Positions 24,330 to 34,884 of a stretch of 64,000 bases of DNA are shown in pieces. The stretch's first letter is position 1. Each line of letters begins with the position of its first letter. Origin of the DNA: Lantana camara (taxonomy: Eukaryota > Streptophyta > Magnoliopsida > Lamiales > Verbenaceae); the NCBI GenBank assembly GCA_037501455.1, contig CM074856.1, positions 23,519,001-23,583,000 of the forward strand, written 5' to 3'. A program made the position numbers and the translations under genes. Below the pieces are notes generated by a model, which did no database searches, was not told the origin of the DNA, and was given only the letters and a program-made list of their open reading frames with translations.

Positions 24330-27300
24330 ATGAGACAATCTAAACGTGGTGGAGTTGGCCGTGATAGTATCCGAGAATGCCAATCCCAAGCAACAAGAGT
24401 GCTCCATGAACAAGACGAGAATACAGGTAGGTTTTAAATTTTAGCAACAAGAGTGCCCCATGAACAATGAACAATAGTGCTGAAATTCAGGAATATTGGA
24501 GTATAGCTCATAAATTTTATTTTTCTTTTTGAAATTTGCCACAAAAAAAGGAAGACTTTAGCAGATGGAAACAAGAAATTATATAATTTTCTTTGGTTGG
24601 AAAGGCTTGATCATTGTTTTCCAGCTTTTTTTAATCATTTATTGGACCTGCTGGATAAGAAATTTGAATAGGGTTAAAGTTTGTTGTATCCTCTTATAAT
24701 AAACTCATAATATTCTGGAGGGAATTCAAGATAACATATCTTTGGGGGGTTCAGTGTGTCTGATGTTTGTGTGAGGAAGAAAAGGGTCTCATTTGATGAT
24801 CATTATGTCTTGTGACAATAAAGTTTTAAGGCTATGTGAGCGTATGGAAAATTTGGTCATTTATTCGAACTTTGTTGTTTCCATATTGTCTATTATTCAT
24901 GGTCAAATGGTTTTAGATTCACTGCATCTGTATTCATGTTTCCTCATGCTCTTCACAATCTGCTTACACCAAAAATATTACAGCTTAAAGAAGCCAAATC
25001 AAAATACAAAGGATTCAAATTCCTCCCTCCCCATCAAACTCTGTACACTGCACATAGCCATATTATGTAAATGAGCAAGCAATTATAAGCAATAGCATCT
25101 TTATTTCATGCGCACTTTTTAAAATTAGGGTAAAAAAATCCAAGTGTAAAATTAGAATCATAGATGCTTCTATAAAAATGAAGGGATGATTACGAATACC
25201 CTCTTGAGATTAAGGTATAAGAAACATCAAGTTATTTTGTAGGAGGATCAAAAGGCTTACCACGGAAACGGAAAGTAGGTACAACATAGACATTGAGATG
25301 ATACTGATGACCTAAGCTGAACAGAGAGATGCTCTTTGCTCTTTATTTGAATTATTCTGAGTACTTAGGACTTTCTATTGGTAGACTTTTATAATTTCTT
25401 CCTTCCCCCCCCCCTCCCCCTTTTTTTTTTTTAAACAATGGGATGTTGGAATGTTAGTCACTTAGTTGGCGGATTGTAAATCTCAACTCCATTTATATCT
25501 GACTATTAAAGATATTTTATATTTTATATGACATTTTTGGATGAAAAGAAAAAAAAAACTTTGTATCACATTTTTTCTATTTAAATTAAGAGTGCATCTA
25601 TTCATAAATTACGGTTTAAATTTCTTTTTCAGTTTGTATTCTATTTCTTATTTTGTTTGAATGAAGAATTCTAGCCTAAATTCGATCCTATCAAAACCGA
25701 TCTCATTTGACCTATCATTTTCCTTAAATATTCTAGCAATTACACGACCAATATAAAACACTAGTCCTTTACTCCTCTATATACATTTTTAAATTTAATT
25801 TATCATTCTTTTAAAATTTTTATTTATAATCTCTCTTTCTAAATTTTTACAAATATGAAATAATCATCCCATTACATCGATTATACAACCAGACTTACAC
25901 TAAAATTACCCATCAGTCCTATCATACCAAGACATTTCAGTTTGTATTTTAAGTATCAATTACAGGCAAACCACAGTTTGTATCTAAGTGTCAAATTTAT
26001 AGGCAAACCAAGACAATTCAGCTTGTGTTCTAGTTTTTCTTTGGACACGAATCAAATTTACAAAAAGTAGAGATAGTGTTCTATTTCTTATTCCATACAA
26101 AAGTTTCAAATTCTCTAAATTGTAATGTGCAAATTACATCTCATATGGTTTACTTTCTTGATCAGCTCATTTTAACTGACAGCAGTTTAAATGTGTGAGG
26201 CCAGTTGCCTTTACAAGATACTAACTTGTACTTTTTACATATTGTATAGTGTTGGAGGCTGCTAGGCGCACTAAACGTGGTAGGCTTGCTACAGAAACTA
26301 ATTCATCTGATCTTCATTTAAATGATGTGGATGCAGACTTAACCGACAATGGAGGTAATCTTGAAGTATAATCTTTTGCACATTTTCAAATGGGGGTGTT
26401 TTGTATTTTTATTTTTTTAAACTTTTGTTGTAGGAAATATGGTTAACGTAAAAACTCGTGGACCGACTAAAATGCCACGTGTATAGGCTAGAAAAGAACA
26501 AGTTGAAGTGGAGTTTGACAATCTTGGGAAGCCAATAGGTCCTCACAAAAGTGAATATGTTGAGTTTATTGGTACATTGGTTAGAAATGGATCATTGATC
26601 CCACTTGACTACGAAGATTGGCATAAAGTACCAATGTCTATTAAGAAGAACTTGATAGAGCTGGTTAAGGTGATGGTGTAAACCTTCATATTGATAGCAC
26701 TGTTACTTTACATACATTATTTGTTAACATTTAAAAGGTTGGTACTAGCTAAAATGATTCTAAATTTTAGGAGAGATTTTGTGGAACATTTGACTTTGAG
26801 AACGTAGCTTGGGATACTTTATCAAAAAGTTGGAGAACTTGGAAAAATAGAGTCAAAAGTAAGTACTTTGATCCAAACTCAACAATGGAGGAAAAATTGA
26901 GGAAGCAGCCTGATACGAATGATGAAAGAGTTCTTCCTGATCAATGGAAGAATCTTGTTATTCGTTGGAGTAGTGATAAATATCGGGTAAGAAAATTTAG
27001 CATGAATTGTAGTTAAGCTCCATATTTTTAAATTGATGAATTTTTTGTCATTCTTTTGTCCGTTTTTAGAAAATTAGTGCGCAAAACAAAGACAATAGGG
27101 CACAAAAGACAATGATGCATATCACAGGAAAAAAGGAGTTTCTCTCAAATCCGTGAGGAAATGAAGGTTTCTTGTTCCCCCCCTTTTTTTTTTTCTTTAT
27201 CAAATGTTTGTTTTTTCTTACTTTGATGTATACCACTTGTCTGTTTTTCCTTACCTTGATGCTTAACCCATTTGATATTTTTTTCAGAAAGATGGAGGGG

Positions 27301-29205
27301 CGTTAAGAGATGCAGAAAGTGGTGATGGTGAAGGAAACGGAGACAATGAACAGAATGATGATCTTAGTAGGGTCGACCTTTTTGCAAAATGTTATACAAA
27401 GGATGGACAGACTTCTAATGCTACTGTAGCAAATACTTTGGTCAGATTACATACTTTTAATTCTATTTTCTCTTGGGTTAATAGTATTAGCTGATTATAT
27501 ATTTTTATTCTTTACATTAACATTTAAATCATATCTATCCTTCAATTGATAGGCAAAATTACAAGAGAAAAAAAGGGACCTTGCTCCTAATTCGAAAGAT
27601 GTTGGGCCTAATGATATATTTTCTCAAGTTGTTGGAGAAGACAAATGGGGAAGAGTACGAATGTTTGGCTATGGGATCTCTACTTTAGATGTATATGGTG
27701 ATATCCGAGTTCGAGGTAAGTCTTCTCGGATGCACATGACTTACAAAAAAGATATTGATGAATTGAAGCAAATTGTACAAAAACAAAATAGACAAATACA
27801 AGAACTTCTAAAAATGAACACGCAACGAGCACCGAACAACTCCCCTCCAGAAACAACTAGAGTCCCTTCATCATCTTCATCTCGATTTCATGATACAACA
27901 TTTCGCCCATCCACATCGTCATCAATGAACATTATTCCTCTACAGATACATTTTTCCCATTCTTGATCCTTTGAACATTATTTTTTATAGACTTCGTATG
28001 AAAATCTTCTGGATCTTGAGAGATGAATATGAATATGAAGTTTAATTATTGCTTAGTATTTTGTGAATTTAGGTTCTGAAAATATGGAGTCAAAGGTTGT
28101 TTGAACTTTGAATCTAGGTTGTTGAAGAGAAGGTTAGAAAAGCATTTCAATTATGGCTAAGTTGAATTTTTTTGCTCTTTGTGTGTCCCATCTGATTGAT
28201 GATCAGTGATGGTCTTTATTTGAAGTGTTTCTGATCCAGCTTCGTTGTCTCTTTAGTGGGTTTTGGTATTTGTTTGCATTCTAGCAACAATGATGATAAG
28301 AAATTTCTTATTGTATATCTACTCTTAACTGTCACATATATTTTAGGGATAATTGCACCGACATACTCTGAGCTGGAGTTTGATTACCCTAACTTAGCTT
28401 AAGTTTTGAGAAATTACGAAAACTTGCCTTACCATAGCCTGAACCTTACTTGTGCTGTTATAGTCATGGCTTTATAGTCAATAACAAGGTTCAAAAAATG
28501 AAGAAAGTTTCTGTCAGATTTTAAAAGTACACTTTAGCAATAACACTGCCACTGTGTTTGTGATTAACACTTCGCCAACAGCCAATGAGAATTTAAAACA
28601 AACATGCATTGAGATTTGCATAGGATTAATTTTGGTTGGTAAGGAAAAGCCTAGCCAAGTATTAAAATACACATATATCAATTGATTGAGATGGTAAGTA
28701 TATTTCTGTATAGTACAGTGCATACATCAATCCGAATTAACATCAGCAGTCCCTTGTATGGTTATTATATTTCTGTGCATTTTTTAAAATCAGAATATTT
28801 TTTTTCGTAGTTTGTCAAGACAGTTTTTCATATTAATCTTCTTTTTTGGTTTGTCTAAATTATGTAGGTTGGATCGAAAGTGTTATTAAAGAGTATGTTT
28901 GATTCATCTAAAACCGTGGCGATTGGTTGTCTTCAAAGTTTAGATCCATCAAAAAGAGTTGGGCAAGTATTGTTGGGAAATAATTGGTTCGAGGTGGTCG
29001 TCAATGTTGCAGTGGAAGTTGAAGAAGAGTTAATTCGACCCACATCATATTTCAAAACTATTGGTGATGCAATTGGGGAGGTGGTTCCATGGCCAAAACA
29101 TTTGGTAAGGGTTATTCATTAGCTCTAACAAATTTTATTTCATACCTATTTCATATTTACTACAATAATGGATTTTTTATTTAGGTTGTTATGGCTCAAG
29201 ATTGA
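24330..29205 (+). pseudogene. CACTA TnpA-like accessory transposase, multi-exon, broken
   Basis: Pieces in order: an exon from ATG 24330 (MRQSKRGGVGRDSIREC); 26250-26354 (VLEAARRTKRGRLATE); 26434-26670 (FDNLGKPIGPHKSEYVEFIG); about 26771-26985 (FDFENVAWDTLSKSWRTWKN, WKNLVIRWSS); about 27070-27166; about 27290-27440; 27553-27966 (GRVRMFGYGIS plus a coiled coil, KKDIDELKQIVQKQNRQI); and 28868-29120 plus 29185-29205, a DUF8039-like domain (VGSKVLLKSMFD to WPKHLV). It is a Transposase_24 (Ptta/En/Spm) protein, expected to bind the TGACGCT subterminal motif. Two lesions: a TAG at 26484-26486, and one extra G near 27135 that shifts the frame in the conserved stretch before REEMK. Exon limits after 27000 are approximate. 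The 28868 exons could instead belong to a separate product. Confidence 0.7.
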
Positions 29206-29519
29206 CAACATTTGTGGGACTTCGTTCGTTTTAGTTTAATACTCAACTACTCTAAGTACTGTAAGTGGCCAGCTTTGATACTTAACCTTTTGTCATTTTT
29301 TTGGATTTGGCCAATATCATATATTAGGTACAAACTGTAATTAATATTATTTTGGATTGGAAATATCGTGCACATAGTATTATTATGTTATTTGATTTGG
29401 TTTTTTAAATTATGTTGTTATTTATATTTGTTTGTTGAGAGTAAATTTCTAGAATAGAATTACAATTATTAGGGACAATATAATTTTATTATTAATATTA
29501 ATTGCATAATATTATGTAT

Positions 29520-30132
29520 ATCGTGACGCTTTATTCCGTCAAAATATATTTTATCGTGACGCTTTTATTTGTCATAATATATGTTTTAATGAAACCTTAT
29601 TTCGTCATAATATCACGTAATGGGACGCTTTACTCCGTCATAATATCATTTAACGTGACACTTTATTTCATCCTAACATAGCTTATTGTGAAGCTAACTT
29701 CTGTCATAACAAACCTTGTTATGACGCTTTATTGCGTCATAATACAATTTATTGTGACGCTTTTCTTTGTCATAATACCCTTGATTATGACGTTTTCCAT
29801 CAGCATATCATACTTTTTAATGACGCTTCATTGCGTCATGTTAACGTTTATTGTGACGCTTTTAAGTGTCCTATTAATAGTTAGTTAAAGCAGTTAAACA
29901 TTAAACATGACGCTGAAAAGCGTCACAATATCATCACATATGACGCTGGAAAGCGTCACAATATCGCGGCTATAATGACGCTTTAAACCGTCATAATAAC
30001 AGCGTCACAATACCCTATTGTCACGCTTACTTACGTGACGCTTTTTGTAAGCGTCACAAAATCGAAAGCATCACAAAAGGCCACTTTTAATGACGCTTTT
30101 AGGCGTCACAAAAACCCGTTTTTCTAGTAGTG
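29520..30132. repeat. right subterminal and terminal repeats of CACTA 1
   Basis: More than 20 TGACGCTTT/AAAGCGTCA units, first mostly in one orientation with imperfect inverse partners spaced by about 20-50 bp, then in both orientations close to the end. They match the left end. Confidence 0.88.
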
Positions 30133-30269
30133 AGGGAAGTTTGTTTTAGTTGGAAGAATAAGAGTTAGTTTGATAAACTGATGAACTATATGACAGTTAT
30201 AAATGAAAACAAAGAAACTGATAAACTGATGAAATATATGACAATTATATGTGAAAACAGATAAACTCC

Positions 30270-31860
30270 GAAGAAATGCGTAATTAAAGGAAGACTTTGT
30301 CTAGTGAAATGTTAGAAATGCATAATTAAAGGAAGACTTTGTCCAGTGAAACGTTAGAAATGAGTAATTAAACAAAGACTTTGTCCAGTGAAACATTAGA
30401 AATGCGTAATTAAAGGAAGACTTGAAACGTTAGAAATGCGTAATTAAAGGAAGACTTTGTCCAGTGAAACGTTAAAAATGCACAATTAAAAGAAGACATT
30501 ATCCAGTGAAACGCTTTGTCCATTGAAACGTTAAAAATGTGTAATTAAAGGAAGAGTTTGTCCAGTGAAACGTTAGAAATGCGTAATTAAAGGAAGACTT
30601 TGTCCAGTGATTTATTGAATCTTGCCCATAACATTACAATAATGATACTCAAGATTTCAATTGAATCATGACCACAACATTACAATAATAAAGAGAATCA
30701 AGGTTTAACATTATAATAAAGAGAATCAAGATTTATTGAATCATGACCACAACATTACAATAAAGAGAATCTTGAATCAAGATTTAAGATTTATTGAATC
30801 ATAAACACAACATTACAATAAAGAGAATCAAGATTTGTTGAATCATGACCATAACATTACACTAAAGAGAATCTTGAATCAAGATTTAAGATTTATTGAA
30901 TCATGAACACAACATTACAATAAAGAGAATCAAGATTTATTGGATCATAACCACAACATTACAATAAGCTAAAGAGAATCTTGAATCAAGATTTGAGATT
31001 TTTTGAATCATGACCACATTCTTTACAATAAAGAGAATCAAGATTTAATGTTTCACTGGACAAAGTCTGCCTTTAATCACGAATTTCTAATGTTTCACTG
31101 GACAAAGTATTCTTTTAATCACGCATTCTTAACGTTTCACTGGACAAAGTCTGCCTTTAATCACGAATTTCTAACGTTTCACTAGACAAAGTATTCTTTT
31201 AATTACGCATTTCTAACGTGTCACTGGACACAGTCTGCTTTTAATCACGCATTCTTAACGTTTCACTGGACAAGTCTGCCTTTAATCACGAATTTCTAAC
31301 GTTTCACTGGACAAAGTATTCTTTTAATTACGCATTTCTAACAATTCATTGAACACGGTCTGCCTTTAATCACGCATTCTTAACGTTTCACTGGACAAAG
31401 TCTGCCTTTAATCACGAATTTCTAACGTTTCACTGCACAAAGTATTCTTTTAAACACGCATTCTTAACATTTCATTGGACAAAGTCTGCCTTTAATCACG
31501 CATTCTTAACGTTTCACTGGACAAAGTCTGCCTTTAATCATGAATTTCTAACATTTCACTGGACAAATTATTCTTTTAATTACGTATTTCTAACGTTTCA
31601 CTGGACAAAGTCTGTCTTTAATCACGCATTCTTAACATTTCACTGGACAAAGTCTGCCTTTAATCACGAATTTCTAACATTTCACTGGACAAAGTATTCT
31701 TTTAATTACACATTTCTAATGTTTCACTTGACACAGTTTGCCTTTAATCACACATTCTTAATGTTTCACTGGACAAAGTATTCTTTTAATTACGCATTTT
31801 TAATGTTTCACTGGACAAAGTCTGCCTTTAATCACCCATTCTTAACGTTTCCATTAGATC
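30270..31860. repeat. foldback-like inverted repeat with tandemly repeated arms
   Basis: Left arm (about 30270-30612): about 8 imperfect units like GGAAGACTTTGTCCAGTGAA plus ACGTTAGAAATGCGTAATTAAA. Right arm (about 31046-31860): about 19-20 units of about 42 bp that are the reverse complement (GTTTCACTGGACAAAGTCTG, CCTTTAATCACGCATTCTTAAC). The spacer (about 30613-31045) is itself a tandem repeat of GAATCATGACCACAACATTA with AATAAAGAGAATCAAGATTT. This is the layout of foldback transposons. TSDs were not found. Confidence 0.8.
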
Positions 31861-32021
31861 AAATTGAGAAAACAACATCAAGCAATTTATTAACGTAGTT
31901 TCCAACAAATAGAAACAATCAAAAAAGGGGTGTATACGATTACAACAACAAATAAAGTTCCTTAAAAAAGAGTAAATAAAATCAGATCAATCCTCAACTC
32001 CAAAACACGCAGTGGATCTGA

Positions 32022-32499
32022 TCAATCCTCAACTTCAAAACGAACAGTGGTCAAGCATGAACCATCAGCGTAGGGGTTATATCTTCTCTTCCTGACACAG
32101 AATGAGATTACTGACCATAAATTAATATAGTGTTAATACAGAAATGAATGAATAAATTAGAAATCCCATACCTTCTCTTCGGTTCTTGCTTCCCGTATAA
32201 TAGGCAGGAGGCCGAATCACCCTCATCTCAACAATGTTGAGTTTAGAAAGTTCATGCAGTTGGATCATAGTCGGAATCTGCCCGTCGCGTCGCAAACTAA
32301 CCCACAAACCTTTTTTATGGGGTGCTAGGTATTGTACCACGTAAGTTTCAGAGTTGAAGTTTAACCACTCTTCACCAAGTTGCACATGAATCTCTTCCAC
32401 TGACGCACTCCGCGGAATTGGAAATACCGTAATTTCACCGTTAAACCAATAACTTCTTAGGATTTGCTTGTCTTGATCTTCGTCACAGGCCAACGCCAT
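32022..32499 (-). CDS. small minus-strand gene of unknown function, possibly spliced
   Basis: Starts at the ATG at 32497-32499: MALACDEDQDKQILRSYWFNG, continuing VFPIPRSASVEEIHVQLGEEWL to VEMRVIRPPAYYTGSKNRRE. The first 109 residues look like a compact alpha/beta domain, perhaps PB1-like, as at the N-terminus of some plant transposase-derived proteins (weak inference). A donor GTATGG at 32170-32171 and an acceptor CAG at 32092-32094 suggest a second exon. The natural frame there (RRYNPYADGSCLTTVRFEVED, stop at 32022-32024) does not match the phase left by exon 1, so either the splice differs or the copy has a frameshift. The alternative in-phase reading ends after about 14 residues. It lies convergent to the plus-strand gene at 6466 across the CACTA insertion. 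Confidence 0.45.
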
Positions 32500-34884
32500 C
32501 TTCAGAATACCAATTTGAAGTATCAGTTTAAAGAGAATCAACAATTCGATTCGATACAAATTATCAGCAATTCAATTCTATACAAATTATCAGTGAATTA
32601 ACTGTCTAATTCACATAATTAACATTTAATTAACGCCAAGAATACATTCAATTAACATTCATAAGCTGAGAATATCTTAGAGCAGCACAGGAAATAGGGC
32701 ACGATAACTAAATCGACTCCCGTTGTCGACGCTTATCAAGATCATGCTGTCTTCGTTGCCGTTGCCGCCGCCTATCTTTATCCTATTGTCGTCGTCGTTA
32801 GATCTCGTTGCCGACGAAGTGGAAATGTGGTTGCAGATTATGAGATAAAGAATCCCAAAATGGAAATCCATTTTTTCAGCGAGGGGGAAAAAAAGGGAAA
32901 AAAAAAGTGGGGGTAAAACAGAATTTTTAGGGCCATAGGGGGGTTTAGGAAAAATAACTTGTGTACTGGTAACCTAAAACATACATTTTTCAAACTAGGG
33001 GGTTTAGGATAACTTTTGAGGATATTTGGTCCTTTTAAATAACTGTCCCAAAAACAAATTAAATGAAGTTCTATTCCTTAAACAATAAAGCATCTAAAAT
33101 AAAAATATCATCGTCAAAATTATTTTGATCAAAATTTTCAATTTTTCAATCTTTGTTTTTTTAAGATCCTCGGTGTTTGTATCTGCAAAAGCTAACGGTC
33201 TATCAAGACATTCCTCTCATGACAGATAATTTTTCAAAACTCTGGTGCATTCACTGATATCTTGCAAACATAACATCTTCCTCATATGTTTATTAAACGA
33301 ATTTGAACGTTTGAAAAGAACCATATCTTTTATTGTTTCTGGATCATCTTCCGCAAATTTTCTTGATAAACCAGCTGCTCTAACTCTTAACCTACAACAA
33401 CAACAATTTGCTCATATGAACTTATTTTTCTGTTCGAACCATAAGATCTTTAATGCACGGCCATTTCGATTTATCAATTCATGCGTGTCAAATATGTGTC
33501 GGACATGAGCATGATTTTGGGCTCCGACACGGTATTGATACGTGTCCAATATGACAGAAAATGTCCGAAAATTAAATAAAAAAATTCAGCATGCTAGTGA
33601 TACGGTTTGGATACGAGACACCGAGACACGAGGGATATGACTGAGACAGCGGAAATAAGAAAAACATAATTTTCTTATATATATTTTTTTTCAGATTGAG
33701 AATTATAATTTTTTAAGGGAAAAACATTGTATAAATTTATTAAATGATGTATTATTAATTTAAATTTTTTTTCATTTTAATTGAATTTTCTCTCATATTA
33801 TCATGATACAGAAAATTTATTAATGTTATTTGTAATGAGATGCTGCATTATACATGGATATATTTTATTTAAAAATTTTAATTTTAAATACTGATGGTGT
33901 CCGAATCTGGCTATGTATGGAACGACGGACATAGACTCCCAATCACCCAAGAAATTTGTATTTAGGGAAGCTCTGGACCTCGTAGAAGCTGCATGGACGG
34001 ACAAACGTGAGCTAAACGCCGAAATGGGGGAATATAGAGGTTGAACCCGTTTTAGCACTTCGACGCTCAAATCAGTTACTACTGTCGATCTAGGTGATAT
34101 AAGTGTGTAGGCAGGAGCATATTAATTGCAGAAATAGTAACCTACCTGAGTCATAAATGAAGTATTATTTATAGTTGAGAGCTTGATGTGTGCGAGTATA
34201 CATAGTCAAAGGTGGAAGGACAACAAGCATGGCGGACATGGAGCTGGTCATTCGTAGTATGGCTCCTTGTACTTGCCTCGTCAGAGTGGTTGCAGAGAAG
34301 GTACAAAGTATGGACCGCATTTAATGCCCCTACAGGGAGGATGACCGCATTTAATGTAACTATACTTGTTCTTTGGGTCGATCCCACAACTCGCTCGATG
34401 GGCATCTCGGTCGATTGCCTCCTTGGCTTGTGGCAAGTGGGGCTAGGCAAAAAAAGGAGACAGAGCATCCCAAACTATGGGTAGACCATAGAGTGCTAGG
34501 CCGAGGGGGAGGCGAGCTCTGGATCGGGGTGGCTGGCGTGGTCTTACCATCCAGCAAGACTTCTGACGGACTTCCATGTGGCGATACTTGGTGCCATGTC
34601 AGCACGGCGAGATTTACCCCTGTCATGTTATGAATATCTTATTTTGAATAAATTAATAAATATAAAATTTATTTATTTGTATACACTATGTGGTATCGTG
34701 TACTAAATTTTTTAAAAAATTGTACCATTTTGTTAGTCTACATATATGCATAGTATGTAGTAAATCAGTTGCATATTTTGTACAAAGGAAGTCTACAGAC
34801 TTTGTGTAAAAACCAAATGTAAACCTCCTCTTTCTATTCTAAAATTTACAATTAAGGTGTAAAGCGAAATTATAAATCTAATTC
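32500..34884. other. region without recognised genes
   Basis: Includes the 5' flank of the minus-strand gene with a 64-codon frame (32677-32871, minus, hydrophobic start MDFHFGILYLIICNHI) that I cannot identify. It also holds low-complexity AT sequence and a dispersed repeat at about 33488-33650 rich in GATACG/GTGTCCG words that recurs around 61880-62010. The stretch 34170-34630 is GC-richer with several overlapping frames but no conserved domain that I recognise. Confidence 0.45.

Larger units (their letters stand above)
7267..30132 (+). mobile_element. CACTA (En/Spm) transposon 1, complete ends, 22.9 kb with nested insertions
   Basis: The left end is CACTACTAGAAAAAC at 7267 and the right end is its inverse, GTTTTTCTAGTAGTG, ending at 30132. 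Both are flanked by the 3-bp TSD AGG (7264-7266 and 30133-30135). Both ends carry many copies of a TGACGCT/AGCGTCA subterminal motif. Two transposase genes lie on the plus strand: TnpD/TNP2 (20592-24203) and a TnpA-like gene (24330-29205). Removing the nested solo LTR (8230-18123) leaves an element of about 13 kb, a normal size for an autonomous plant CACTA. TnpD looks intact but TnpA is broken, so the copy could move only with TnpA supplied in trans (inference). Confidence 0.93.

Noticed and set aside
29688..29888. Hydrophobic 66-codon frame that looks like a membrane peptide
   Set aside because: It is made of the TGACGCTTT subterminal repeats of CACTA 1 read in one frame.
31003..31185. 60-codon plus-strand frame with repeated FHWTKSAFNHEFL-type units
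   Set aside because: It is only the translation of the 42-bp tandem repeat; 42 is divisible by 3, so the frame stays open by itself.
34212..34633. Overlapping open frames in a GC-richer stretch as a possible gene
   Set aside because: Frames on both strands are equally open, low in conserved motifs and lack a convincing start or splice signal.
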